DNA from: Gracilimonas sp040877545
GTDB taxonomy: Bacteria; Bacteroidota; Rhodothermia; Balneolales; Balneolaceae
Reading direction: 5' to 3'
DNA: 64,000 bases
Assembly: GCA_040877545.1 (NCBI GenBank)
Contig: JBBDNN010000075.1
Span: forward strand, 9,118 to 73,117
The translations under genes were made by a program, and so were the position numbers. Under the pieces are notes generated by a model. It saw nothing but the letters and a program-made list of their open reading frames with translations. It was not told the origin of the DNA and made no database searches. Position 1 is the stretch's first letter; the number at the start of each line of letters is the position of its first letter. Below are positions 9,233 through 17,999 of the stretch, piece after piece.

Positions 9233-10681
9233 ATGATGATTAAAAATAAAAGTCAAAGAAGCACATCCATTTATAGCGTAATTATATGCGGGTTAATTTT
9301 TACGACCATATTTTCGGCGTGTAAAGATGATAGCGGTAAAAAAGAAGAACCGGCATCCTCAATTTTGAATCTAAATCATCTCGATCATTTGGGGGAAGTG
9401 GTAACACTTAATGGAGAAGAAATTCGCCTGATTCATATTTATGCCGAGGCCCCGGATTACCACTGGGTAGGAGATTCTGATGAAGGAGTTTCTTGCGTGG
9501 ATGATGTGGCACGTGCTGCCATTGTTTATTTGCGGCATTTCGAATTAACCGGAAATGAAGAATCTGCTGAGAAAGCCAAACAGTTGCTTCGATTCGTATT
9601 ATACATGCAAACAGAAGAAGGGCTATTTCACAACTTCGTTTTCTCAAACAAACTGGATAAAAATACCACTCATCAAAACAGTGTAGCCGACAAAATGAAT
9701 TGGTGGGCCGGCCGGGCAATATGGGCATTGGGAACAGGGGCAAAAGTACTTGCCGATCATGACACCTCATTTTCACAAATATGCTTAACTGCGATTGATA
9801 AAAGCGTCCCGCATATAGAAGATTTTCTAACTTCATATCCAAATACAAAAATAGTAAGCGGGTATGAAATGCCTGAATGGCTGGTTTCAAATTCCGCTTC
9901 TGATGCTTCCAGCGAGTTATTACTTGGCCTAACGGCTGCTAATACAATTTCCGCGAGTACGGATTATCAAAATGCGATTAATAAAATCTCGGAAGGAATA
10001 GCAATGATGCAGTACGGAAATCTAAGCGAAGCTCCCTACGGTGCCCATATTTCCTGGCAAGGTGGCTGGCATGGTTGGGGAAATTCTCAGACTATGGCCT
10101 TATCTGATGCTGATTATTTGGAGAGTGCTAAATATGAAGCAGAACATTTTTATCCGTGGTTATTGGTGAATGGCTGGTTGCATTCCTTTGAACTTCAAAA
10201 TCCACAAAACAGACGATATTATGAGCAGATTGCGTATGCGGTACGCCCGGTTTCGGTTGGCCTGATCCGTTTGTATGAGAAAACAAATAACGAGGATTAT
10301 GCAATATTAGCCGGGCTGGCAGCAAGTTGGCTAACCGGTAATAATGTAACGGGTGAAAAAATGTACAACCCTTTGCACGGCTATGGTTACGATGGAATTA
10401 ATGATGCATCAACTATCAATATGAATTCCGGAGCGGAATCTACCATAGAAGCAAATATGACTATTCTCGAAGTGGAGCAATACCCGGTTGCAGCAAAATG
10501 GATGTATGCAGTTTCTGAAGAACCTCAGGAAATACAGGTGAATGGGAAAAATTATACTTATAAAATATTTAGAGTAACAGAAGGAGAGAAAACTGATCAA
10601 ATTGCAATTATGCTCAACCTTAGCGATGCATCCTATGAAATGATGAATGTATCTGAGCTGGATCAATTTATAAACAACTAA
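9233..10681 (+). CDS. Lipoprotein, probable six-hairpin (alpha/alpha) glycan-active protein
   Basis: A 482-residue protein with a lipoprotein signal (FSAC, Cys at residue 30). The body is helical and rich in aromatic and acidic residues: CVDDVARAAIVYLRHFEL, NWWAGRAIWALG, HISWQGGWHGWGNSQ and the spacing of paired helices resemble an (alpha/alpha)6 barrel such as glycoside hydrolases or lyases. The segment VDDVARA is frequent in this fold. A C-terminal extension after about residue 420 may be a small beta domain. I do not recognise a specific GH family or catalytic pair. Its place between the sugar importer and two GH130-type genes makes a periplasmic or surface role in trimming the imported glycan likely. 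Confidence 0.65.
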   Translation: MMIKNKSQRSTSIYSVIICGLIFTTIFSACKDDSGKKEEPASSILNLNHLDHLGEVVTLNGEEIRLIHIYAEAPDYHWVGDSDEGVSCVDDVARAAIVYLRHFELTGNEESAEKAKQLLRFVLYMQTEEGLFHNFVFSNKLDKNTTHQNSVADKMNWWAGRAIWALGTGAKVLADHDTSFSQICLTAIDKSVPHIEDFLTSYPNTKIVSGYEMPEWLVSNSASDASSELLLGLTAANTISASTDYQNAINKISEGIAMMQYGNLSEAPYGAHISWQGGWHGWGNSQTMALSDADYLESAKYEAEHFYPWLLVNGWLHSFELQNPQNRRYYEQIAYAVRPVSVGLIRLYEKTNNEDYAILAGLAASWLTGNNVTGEKMYNPLHGYGYDGINDASTINMNSGAESTIEANMTILEVEQYPVAAKWMYAVSEEPQEIQVNGKNYTYKIFRVTEGEKTDQIAIMLNLSDASYEMMNVSELDQFINN

Positions 10682-10705
10682 TTACACAATTTTTAAAAAA
10701 GAAGA

Positions 10706-11722
10706 ATGAAATTTACTAAAACTAAAACCCCGGTTTTGTCTCCGAGGAAGGATTTATCTTGGGCAAGTGGTGCTGTTTTCAACCCAGGGGCATGGTTTGA
10801 AAATGATCAAGTACACCTGCTTTTCCGATGTATTCCTGCAGGATATAAAACCCAAAAGTTACATAATACCAATCCTCTTGAACCTGATATGGGTTTTGAC
10901 GACAATTATATTTCATATATAGGATATGCAAGCAGTACTGACGGGGTAAATTTTAACTGGCGGGAGAAACCTTTTATAGCTCCCGGAAACTCTATCAATA
11001 AATTTGGAGCTGAAGATCCGCGTATTTCAAAAATTGATGATGAGTATCTGATAACCTACACTGCATTACAACGCCCTGCCTTCGACAAAATAGATGGTGT
11101 ACGAATTGGTTTGGCAGTAACGAAAGATTTTAAAACCATACACAAGCATAGCATTGTGGGCCCGCCAAATCACCGCGATAAAGACGCGGTAATTTTTCCA
11201 AGACAAATAAACGGGAAAATCTTAATGTTGCATCGGATTGAACCCAATATCCAGATAATCGCTTTTGACAGCATGGAACAGTTATGTAACCCGCCTGCAA
11301 AACTTTGGGAAAAGCATATGGCTAATTTGGAGGACCATGTGGTTATGCGCTCCGAATATGAATGGGAAGCCAAGAAAATCGGTGCAGGCTCCACACCTAT
11401 AGAAACAGAGGAAGGCTGGTTATTGATCTATCACGGGGTAGACAAAAATCATGTGTATAGAATGGGAGTGGCATTACTGGATTTAGATAATCCCAAAAAA
11501 GTTATTGCACGTGCTAATGTACCTGTATTGGAACCTGAATTAGATTTTGAGCTCCGTGGTGATGTGCCCAATGTAGTATTTCCAGAAGGCGCCGTTGTGA
11601 TTGGCGGAATATTGCATGTGTATTATGGAGCCGCTGATTTGGTAATTGGCCATGCCCAAATCCCTATGGATGAGCTTATGGATTGGCTCCTCGATTTTAA
11701 AACTGTAAAAATAAATAAGTAG
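10706..11722 (+). CDS. GH130-type beta-mannoside phosphorylase
   Basis: A 338-residue cytoplasmic protein (no signal peptide) with a five-bladed propeller character. Family features are FNPGAWFENDQVHLLFR near residue 25, the EDPR motif with Asp104 (the proposed general acid of GH130), IGAGSTPIETEEGWLLIYHG near residue 230, and the ending VYYGAADLVIGHAQI. GH130 enzymes phosphorolyse beta-mannosides to mannose-1-phosphate, and some members instead hydrolyse. The exact linkage cannot be read from the sequence. It is separated from the next GH130-like gene by 6 nt and follows the importer, which supports intracellular breakdown of imported mannosides. Confidence 0.87.
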   Translation: MKFTKTKTPVLSPRKDLSWASGAVFNPGAWFENDQVHLLFRCIPAGYKTQKLHNTNPLEPDMGFDDNYISYIGYASSTDGVNFNWREKPFIAPGNSINKFGAEDPRISKIDDEYLITYTALQRPAFDKIDGVRIGLAVTKDFKTIHKHSIVGPPNHRDKDAVIFPRQINGKILMLHRIEPNIQIIAFDSMEQLCNPPAKLWEKHMANLEDHVVMRSEYEWEAKKIGAGSTPIETEEGWLLIYHGVDKNHVYRMGVALLDLDNPKKVIARANVPVLEPELDFELRGDVPNVVFPEGAVVIGGILHVYYGAADLVIGHAQIPMDELMDWLLDFKTVKINK

Positions 11723-11728
11723 AGAATT

Positions 11729-12853
11729 ATGTCTGAGTCGAAAGAATTAGAACCGGTATACGAGGCAGCTCCTGCCAGAAGTATTGAATTAAACTATTCG
11801 TTGAGGATCAAAAGGATGAATGAGGGCAAGCCGGTTTTAACTCCTAAACCTGAAAATAGCTGGGAGTCGAAAGTAGTATTAAACCCCGGCGTTGTTTTGG
11901 TGGATGATCCAGCCAAACTTGAGCCGTTGATGAATAAATGGGAGCTAAATACGAATCAAAAACAGAGCCTGAGAGAAGTGGGCGGAGCTGCTATTATGCT
12001 CTATCGGGCCCAGGGGGAAGTTGAAGCGGATAAAGGGTTGGTACCATCATATACAGGTCTGGCAGTATTCACCCCAAACCTGGAGCTGGTATGGCGCAGG
12101 AAAGAACCTGTTATCTCTCCGAATGAAAACTTTCATAATCTGGGTGTAGAAGACGGCCGGTGCACTTTTATTGACGGCATTTTTTATTTCCTGTACACAG
12201 GGTATTATCGCGACAAAGAAACGGGGAAAAATAAAGTTCATATTTGCCTGGCAACATCCACAGATTTCATCAACTGGGACCTCAAAGGTCCATTGCTGGG
12301 AAATTTGAATAATGTGGATAATAAAAACTCGGTTCTTTTCCCGGAAAAGATTCATGGAAAATGGGTAGTGCTTCATCGTCCAATGCAAGGGAATAACCCT
12401 AAATCCATCCATTGGGCTGTGGCTGAGAATATAAATGGTTATTGGGAGAGTCAGGGTATTTTGATGGCCAGTTATCGTTACACAGAATTTAACCAATCCT
12501 GGATAGGTGCGGGTGGCCCACCCATTGCACTTGGGAATAACCGTTTTTTAACTATATATCATCAAGGACATTTCCTCCCAAATGAAGATCGGGAGTATGA
12601 TCTGGCTGCAACTATTTTGGAGTTCCCGAAGCCGGGAACCTGTAATATACTCAAGAGGATTGAGCCACTAATGCGACCAACTGGTACAGATGAGCAGCAA
12701 GGGGATAAAAATCTGGGCGTAAATAATGTATTATTTACCTGTGCAAACTATATTCTCGGTGAGGATTTGGTAATTCCTTATGCAGGGGCAGATAGTCGTA
12801 TTTTTGGGGCAAAAATTAACCTGCAGGAATTATTGAACGAACTTGAAAACTAG
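11729..12853 (+). CDS. Second GH130-like glycosidase/phosphorylase
   Basis: A 374-residue protein paralogous in layout to the upstream gene: NPGVVLVDD near residue 52, a YRAQG segment, VEDGR with Asp142 in place of EDPR, WIGAGGPPIALGNNRFLTIYH near residue 256, and VIPYAGADSRIFGAKI near the end. It carries an extra N-terminal 40 residues without a signal peptide. The Pro of EDPR is replaced by Gly, so this belongs to a different GH130 subgroup from its neighbour. The two enzymes probably act in sequence or on different linkages. Last gene of the cluster, followed by more than 500 nt without an intact gene. Confidence 0.83.
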   Translation: MSESKELEPVYEAAPARSIELNYSLRIKRMNEGKPVLTPKPENSWESKVVLNPGVVLVDDPAKLEPLMNKWELNTNQKQSLREVGGAAIMLYRAQGEVEADKGLVPSYTGLAVFTPNLELVWRRKEPVISPNENFHNLGVEDGRCTFIDGIFYFLYTGYYRDKETGKNKVHICLATSTDFINWDLKGPLLGNLNNVDNKNSVLFPEKIHGKWVVLHRPMQGNNPKSIHWAVAENINGYWESQGILMASYRYTEFNQSWIGAGGPPIALGNNRFLTIYHQGHFLPNEDREYDLAATILEFPKPGTCNILKRIEPLMRPTGTDEQQGDKNLGVNNVLFTCANYILGEDLVIPYAGADSRIFGAKINLQELLNELEN

Positions 12854-13404
12854 TGATATATCAATGGTACATTGTTGGGTAGAATACCACCAGATGGTTT
12901 GGCATTGCCTTCGAAAAAGGAAATACGGTGATTAGGAGAAACACCATCCATCACCGCGTTTCTGGCTTTCATTACTACATCTTCGGAGCTTCAGGGAAAC
13001 GGAAGGATGGATTTTGAGGCTATAGCTCCATCTTTCGGCTCAGCCGGAACAGGCATCAAAGGCATCCTTAAAAACGAGCCGGATGATGGAGCGGGCCAAA
13101 GGCTGCCTATAGTTGAACTCTTCGATCGTTTTCTGCCGATATTTCAACATTGACACAACACTAGTTTTTCGGTACTATTTATCTGAAATTTTTACTCGTC
13201 ACGAAACAGGAGCTTCGTGACAAGGGGAAGCTCAAAAGACCGAATCATTCCCCTCCACAAATTCACCTCTTTTCAAAGCCAACCAGGAGAAAATCATGTA
13301 AATCTCCTAAAAATGTTGGCCATGCTAAATTATTTTCCTCCATAATTGTTTTAGTACTTTTAACCTTCCTCATCTTTCTTTGAAGTAAGTAAATAACAAT
13401 CAAG
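12854..13404. other. 551-nt gap with decayed coding sequence and an inverted repeat
   Basis: No intact gene is visible. On the minus strand from about 13150 down to 13040 a short frame begins MLKYRQKTIEEFNYRQPL and stops after DAFDACSG; further pieces in other frames follow (SSEDVVMKARNAVMDGV, at about 12885-13000). The antiparallel plus frame is also open over about 65 codons without a good start. This looks like the broken remains of a gene on the minus strand; the segment RLVFKDAFDA loosely recalls heme peroxidases, too weakly to assign. From 13150 the sequence is AT-rich and ends at the start of the sensor kinase gene. Confidence 0.4.
13198..13221. repeat. Perfect 8-8-8 inverted repeat
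   Basis: GTCACGAA, an 8-nt spacer, then TTCGTGAC. The symmetric arms lie about 185 nt upstream of the sensor kinase gene at 13405. It is followed by AAGGGGAA rather than a T-run, so it is not a typical intrinsic terminator on the plus strand. It could be an operator or an RNA hairpin. Confidence 0.4.
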
Positions 13405-14736
13405 ATGACTGAAAAATCCCATTCACTAAATTACAACCAGCTGCTCTTAGTAGTTATAGGTGCATTCTCAGTCGCTGTTTTTATACTTGATATTTTCATT
13501 CCCCTGGGGGCATCAGGAAGTATGGTCTACGTGCTTTTTGTGATGGCAACCTACTGGAAAGGACAAAATATGACACTTGGTTCGGGGGTGGTAGGAACCA
13601 TTTTCATAATTTTCGGATTCATATTTTCTGTTTCTACAGAATACATCGTTTTATCCGGCATCAATCATGTAGTGGCAATTATCGTAATGTGGGCCACTGT
13701 TTGGTTTGTTAATAATTACAAAGCATCGCTCCTTCAGGTCAGGAGAAATTATCGTGTACTGTTTCAAGCGGCAAATGATGAAATTCTTGTTTTTCTATTG
13801 GATGAAAAACATCAACCCAAACCTTTTTTAGAGATAAATGATACTGCCTGCAATATTTTAGGTTATTCGCGGGACGAATTGCTGCAGAAATCAATATTTG
13901 ATATCACAGTTGCTGAAGAGAAAGAATTAAATTGGCTCATTGAAAATGTAATTGAGCATGGACAAATGGTGCATAAATCCCAGCACTTGACAAAAAAAGG
14001 AGAAATAATTCCTGTGGAACTAAGTATTCGGCCGTTTTCCTACGATGGGCGTTTGGCTATTATCATTGTTGGCAGAGACCTCCGGGAACGCCGAAAGCTC
14101 GAGCAGGAAATTTTAGAAGTCAGTGAACAGGAAAGGCAGAGAATCGGCAGGGATATGCACGATGATCTTGGTCAGCTGCTGACTGTTGCTACAATGACTG
14201 CTCAGATGTTAGAACATGACCTGAAATCCAAAGACGCCGAAGATGCAAAAAAAATGCATGAATTAGCCAATCTGATTAAGACTACTGCTGAACGTTCGCG
14301 CACCCTCTCGCATGGTTTGGTTCCATTTAATGTTGAGAAGAACGGTTTAGATAATGCATTGAAGGATTTAGCCGACGATATTTCGAAAATGTATGACATT
14401 GATGTTTGCTATACCGGTGACCACAATCTTTTAATTAAAAATAAATCTATGGTCGTGCATATATATCGCATTGCCCAGGAGGCTATCAACAACGCAGTAA
14501 AACACGGCAAAGCTACCTCCATTGAGGTTGAACTCTCATCTGCCGGGGATTATATTTCCCTGCATGTTAAAGATAATGGAAGTGGCTTTCATGAACCCGG
14601 AGCCACAAGTGAAGGAATTGGAATACGTACTATGAATTTCCGTGCAAATATGATTGGAGGAGACTTGAAAATATCCAGTGAGAAAGGAAAGGGAACCGAA
14701 ATTATCTGCGAAATTCCCAAAGTCAATTTGAGATGA
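13405..14736 (+). CDS. Membrane PAS sensor histidine kinase, NarL/HisKA_3 type
   Basis: A 443-residue kinase. Residues 10-110 hold about four membrane segments with short loops, so there is little periplasmic domain and the signal is probably sensed in the membrane or by the PAS domain (about 118-235; YRVLFQAANDEILVFLLDE, ILGYSRDELL). The HisKA_3 dimerisation box ERQRIGRDMHDDLGQLL has the phospho-accepting His252. The HATPase_c domain follows with N-box EAINNAVKHGKA and G-box DNGSGF, then EGIGIRTM. No LuxR-type response regulator lies next to it, so it is an orphan here. It could belong to a partner elsewhere or to a neighbouring stress response. Confidence 0.88.
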   Translation: MTEKSHSLNYNQLLLVVIGAFSVAVFILDIFIPLGASGSMVYVLFVMATYWKGQNMTLGSGVVGTIFIIFGFIFSVSTEYIVLSGINHVVAIIVMWATVWFVNNYKASLLQVRRNYRVLFQAANDEILVFLLDEKHQPKPFLEINDTACNILGYSRDELLQKSIFDITVAEEKELNWLIENVIEHGQMVHKSQHLTKKGEIIPVELSIRPFSYDGRLAIIIVGRDLRERRKLEQEILEVSEQERQRIGRDMHDDLGQLLTVATMTAQMLEHDLKSKDAEDAKKMHELANLIKTTAERSRTLSHGLVPFNVEKNGLDNALKDLADDISKMYDIDVCYTGDHNLLIKNKSMVVHIYRIAQEAINNAVKHGKATSIEVELSSAGDYISLHVKDNGSGFHEPGATSEGIGIRTMNFRANMIGGDLKISSEKGKGTEIICEIPKVNLR

Positions 14737-14751
14737 GGAAAAAAATAAGTT

Positions 14752-14812
14752 GATTCCCAGAGTCAATGCTTGATATAACTGCATGGAACGCGGATGACAC
14801 GGATCCGGCGGA
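14752..14812. repeat. Dispersed intergenic repeat, copy A
   Basis: About 61 nt that match 22055-22115: both begin GATTCCCAGA and share an exact 30-nt core (14779-14808) that starts CTGCATGGAACGCGGATGAC. It lies just downstream of the sensor kinase gene and about 160 nt before the Pho-type motif of phoB. Both copies are in the same orientation. Sequences of the GGAACGCGGATGAC kind are, from memory, common in intergenic DNA of this phylum. Confidence 0.75.
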
Positions 14813-14971
14813 TTTTGTTGTATCAAAGTAAATCCCGGAAGGATGTAAGATTTAATAGCCCTGGATTTTCCGCGAAACTCCCCAAGGGATCACGTTGTGA
14901 GGTGTCTTTGGCGAATGCCGGGAAAACAATGAGGTAAACATTCCAGCAGAGAAAAAGCCACGGGAATAATC

Positions 14972-15016
14972 TTAACATTGCCTTAACAAATCACTCCTTT
15001 TTTTCCGATACCTTTA
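14972..15016 (+). promoter_or_regulatory. Predicted Pho box and -7 element of phoB
   Basis: Direct repeat TTAACATTGCCTTAACA (14972-14988; half-sites 11 nt apart, as in PhoB-type boxes). Twenty nt later comes TACCTTTA (15009-15016), close to the Bacteroidota -7 consensus TAnnTTTG. The same arrangement, including the intervening CCGATACCTTTATT, is found before pstS. A second candidate -7 (TATCTTTA) is at 15068-15075, nearer the gene. Confidence 0.7.
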
Positions 15017-15112
15017 TTCAAAATAAATCATACTTCTTTTAAATGATTAATAAAAAAAGAACTTCATTATCTTTACATAGAAAAGTTTAATAGCCAATAA
15101 CAGGTCTCAGCT

Positions 15113-15790
15113 TTGGAAAAACAAAAGATTTTAATCGTAGACGATGAACATGACCTGCTCGATCTTATCGAGTATAATATTGAGCAGCATGGCTTCGAAG
15201 CACTACGGGCCGATAATGGCAAAGAGGGTATTGCACTCGCCCGGAATCATTATCCAGACCTTATCATTTTGGATATCATGATGCCGGAAATGGATGGTCA
15301 TGAGGTGTGTGCCATATTAAAGGAGGATAAAAAACTCCATTCAATACCAATCATATTCCTTACTGCGCGGGGTGATGAAAAAACAGAAATCAAAAGCCTT
15401 GAAAAAGGCGCTGACGATTATCTAACCAAACCCATTAGTCCCGCAAAATTAATGAGCAGGATAAAAACTGTTTTAAGGCGGGTTAATGAAAGCTCAGATC
15501 CTGGTTCAGTTATCCATGTAAAGGATCTGGAAATTAATAAAGAACGGTACCTGGTATTAAAAGGAAGCAAGAAATATCAGCTTCCCCGTAAAGAATTTGA
15601 CTTGCTGTTTTTTTTAGCCAGCAGGAAGGGCAAAGTGTTAAGCCGCGATACCTTATTGAATGAAGTGTGGGGCAGTGGTGTCTATGTAATTGATCGAACC
15701 ATTGATGTTCATATCAGAAAAATACGGGAAAAACTGGGTTCCGATTATATCGAAACAGTTAAAGGAGTAGGATACAGGTTTAAAGAATGA
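15113..15790 (+). CDS. phoB: Phosphate regulon response regulator PhoB
   Basis: A 225-residue OmpR/PhoB-family regulator. The receiver (1-120) has the acidic pocket at Asp10/Asp11, phospho-acceptor Asp54 in LIILDIMMPEMDG, Thr in FLTARG, and Lys in DDYLTKP. The winged-helix domain (about 135-225) ends VIDRTIDVHIRKIREKLG and VKGVGYRF. The start is TTG 15113; no ATG is available ahead of the conserved KILIVDD. Its ATGA overlap with the kinase gene and the pst operon downstream identify it as PhoB. It should bind the TTAACA direct repeats found before this gene, pstS and two further genes. Confidence 0.92.
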   Translation: MEKQKILIVDDEHDLLDLIEYNIEQHGFEALRADNGKEGIALARNHYPDLIILDIMMPEMDGHEVCAILKEDKKLHSIPIIFLTARGDEKTEIKSLEKGADDYLTKPISPAKLMSRIKTVLRRVNESSDPGSVIHVKDLEINKERYLVLKGSKKYQLPRKEFDLLFFLASRKGKVLSRDTLLNEVWGSGVYVIDRTIDVHIRKIREKLGSDYIETVKGVGYRFKE

Positions 15791-16848
15791 AGCTTTTGAA
15801 ACTCAAGGGTTTATTTATCCTGGGATTGAGATTGGCCCTGTATGCTTCCCTGGCTTTTTTTCCGGTGTCTTTTATTTTATTACTCATAGTAACCAGCTTC
15901 ACTTCATCTCTGTGGATCAGTTTCGGGTTAAGTATTTTTGTGTTTCTCACAGTTTACTTTTTCTGCGTATATCTGGCTAAAAAACGTTTGAACCTTTTGT
16001 CCACAGCCTTCAAAAATATAGGGGAAAAAGAGTTTGACTCAATGAATACCATCACCTATAAAAAGCAGGATGAACTCGATTCTTTAATATTGCAATCGGC
16101 CAAAACAAGCAGAACAGTAGCATTTGAAATTCAGCGTTTAACAAAAATTGAAAACTACCGGAAGGAGTTTATTGGAGATATATCTCATGAACTTAAAACC
16201 CCCATTTTTGCGGTGCAGGGTTTTATTGAAACATTGCTGAATGGCGCTCTTTATGATGAAAAAGTGAATATGGAGTTTCTCAAAAAAGCTATGAGAAATG
16301 TAAACCGGTTAATTTATTTAACCAACGATCTAATGGAAATTTCCAAGCTTGAAACTGGAGAGTTAACACCTGTTATGCAACCGGTTAACCTGAATGTGAT
16401 TATTCAGGAGGTAATTGAAAGCCTGCAATACAAGATTGGAAAAAATGAAAATGTAAGCATAGAGTTTAATGAGCAATATAAAAATCTGTACGTTTTGGCA
16501 GATCGCAATCAAATTCGACAGGTTTTAATCAATCTTATAGAGAATGGGTTAAAATATAACAAGCCGGGTGGAAAAGTAATTATCAGAATAAAGAAAGGGG
16601 GCCAAGCTTCCAACAAAATCCACGTAGATGTTGCGGATACGGGAATTGGAATTGATCCGGATATTTTATCCAGGGTAACCGAGCGTTTTTTCAGGGCTGA
16701 TAAATCACGATCCCGGGAAAAAGGTGGAACCGGCCTCGGCCTTGCTATTGTGAAGCATATCATTGAATCTCATAATGAGCAATTGACAATAAAAAGTACA
16801 CCAGGAGAGGGTTCTTTGTTTAGCTTTACTTTGCAGAGCGCGGACTGA
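15787..16848 (+). CDS. phoR: Phosphate regulon sensor kinase PhoR
   Basis: A 353-residue kinase whose ATG overlaps the phoB stop (ATGA). Two membrane segments lie within residues 8-60 with almost no periplasmic loop, typical of PhoR, which reads the state of the PstSCAB-PhoU complex rather than a ligand. HisKA box FIGDISHELKTPIFAVQGF with His134; N-box NLIENGLKYN; G1 DTGIGI; G2 GGTGLGLAIVKHI. All catalytic motifs are intact. No PAS domain is obvious between the membrane part and the HisKA box. It phosphorylates PhoB when phosphate is low. Confidence 0.9.
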   Translation: MKLLKLKGLFILGLRLALYASLAFFPVSFILLLIVTSFTSSLWISFGLSIFVFLTVYFFCVYLAKKRLNLLSTAFKNIGEKEFDSMNTITYKKQDELDSLILQSAKTSRTVAFEIQRLTKIENYRKEFIGDISHELKTPIFAVQGFIETLLNGALYDEKVNMEFLKKAMRNVNRLIYLTNDLMEISKLETGELTPVMQPVNLNVIIQEVIESLQYKIGKNENVSIEFNEQYKNLYVLADRNQIRQVLINLIENGLKYNKPGGKVIIRIKKGGQASNKIHVDVADTGIGIDPDILSRVTERFFRADKSRSREKGGTGLGLAIVKHIIESHNEQLTIKSTPGEGSLFSFTLQSAD

Positions 16849-16894
16849 AAAAGCTGCGGACTTTTAATCATAGAGATTTTACAATGTTGAAATA

Positions 16895-16939
16895 TTAACA
16901 TTGCCTTAACATACTACTCCGTTTTTTCCGATACCTTTA
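16895..16939 (+). promoter_or_regulatory. Predicted Pho box and -7 element of pstS
   Basis: TTAACATTGCCTTAACA (16895-16911), identical to the 17-mer before phoB, then 20 nt, then TACCTTTA (16932-16939). The spacer is also nearly identical to that of phoB (ACTCC, T-run, CCGA). The start codon of pstS follows 28 nt later. An identical module before the regulator and its main target is strong evidence for a shared binding site. Confidence 0.75.
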
Positions 16940-16967
16940 TTTAAACATTTTTAACCCCTCATACCTA

Positions 16968-17954
16968 GTGGACAATAAAATGACGAAATATGTAATTATT
17001 CTATTTTATATCATTCTGGTAATTATTGGAGTTCTATTTTTAACATCATGTGGAAATGAAAAAGCGTCTGATGGCCAACTTTCAGGAGAGATCCATATTG
17101 ATGGCTCCAGTACTGTTTATCCTATTACAGAAGCAGTTGCTGAAGAATTTAGAAAAGAGGCAGGAAATGTCCGGCTTTCTGTAGGAGTCTCGGGATCGGG
17201 TGGTGGTTTTCAAAAAATGGTTCGCGGTGAAACTGATATCAATAACGCTTCTCGTGAGATAAAGGCAAGTGAGATTACATTAGCCGAAAAAAATGGGATA
17301 GAATATCTCCAGCTATCTGTTGCTTTCGACGGTTTAGCTGTAATTGTAAATCCAGAAAATGATTGGGTTGATTATTTTACAGTTGAAGAGCTTAATAAAA
17401 TTTGGAGGCCGGAAGCACAAAGTGAGATTACCCTTTGGAGTCAAATACGTGATGGATGGCCGGATGAAGAAATACATTTATATGGGCCGGGTGTGGCTTC
17501 AGGTACGTATGATTATTTTACGGAAGTAATAGTTGGTGAAAGTGGGTCGAGCCGGGGAGATTTCACTGCAAGTGAAGATGATAATGTGTTGGTTCAGGGA
17601 GTTGCCACAGATAAATATGCACTCGGTTTTTTTGGGTTAGCCTATTTTGAAGAAAATCAGGACCGCCTTAAACTGATAGGAGTAGATGGTGGAAGTGGAA
17701 ATGCTGTTAAACCTTCTCTTAAAACTGTGTCCGATAATACGTATACACCTCTTTCACGCCCCCTGTTTATTTATGTAACTAATAAAGCCGCACAAAAGAA
17801 GAATGTTCAATCATTTGTGAATTTCTACCTTGAAAATGCTCCGCAATTAGCTGAAGATGTAGGTTATATACCAATGCCAGACTCTGCATATCAAGTTCAA
17901 ATAGAAAAGTTTAATAATTTTTCAAATGCAGCTGATTCAACTGTTCAGCAATAA
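16968..17954 (+). CDS. pstS: Phosphate ABC transporter binding lipoprotein PstS
   Basis: A 328-residue PstS. GTG 16968 is the first start; ATG 16980 four codons later is an equally good alternative and leaves the signal intact. The lipobox LTSC acylates Cys28 (GTG numbering). Phosphate-binding loops are present: IDGSSTVYPITEAVAEEF, SGSGGGFQKMVRGETDI(N)NASRE, and GPGVASGTYDYFTE. It captures phosphate in the periplasm for PstCA. Preceded by a Pho box and followed after 45 nt by pstC. Confidence 0.94.
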   Translation: MDNKMTKYVIILFYIILVIIGVLFLTSCGNEKASDGQLSGEIHIDGSSTVYPITEAVAEEFRKEAGNVRLSVGVSGSGGGFQKMVRGETDINNASREIKASEITLAEKNGIEYLQLSVAFDGLAVIVNPENDWVDYFTVEELNKIWRPEAQSEITLWSQIRDGWPDEEIHLYGPGVASGTYDYFTEVIVGESGSSRGDFTASEDDNVLVQGVATDKYALGFFGLAYFEENQDRLKLIGVDGGSGNAVKPSLKTVSDNTYTPLSRPLFIYVTNKAAQKKNVQSFVNFYLENAPQLAEDVGYIPMPDSAYQVQIEKFNNFSNAADSTVQQ

Positions 17955-17999
17955 CTATAAATATTAGTGCCTTTCAATATTTGGGAACCGTATATATAG

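Noticed and set aside
12854..13160. Insertion sequence or transposase remnant
   Set aside because: No terminal inverted repeats, target duplication or transposase motif could be seen around the decayed pieces.
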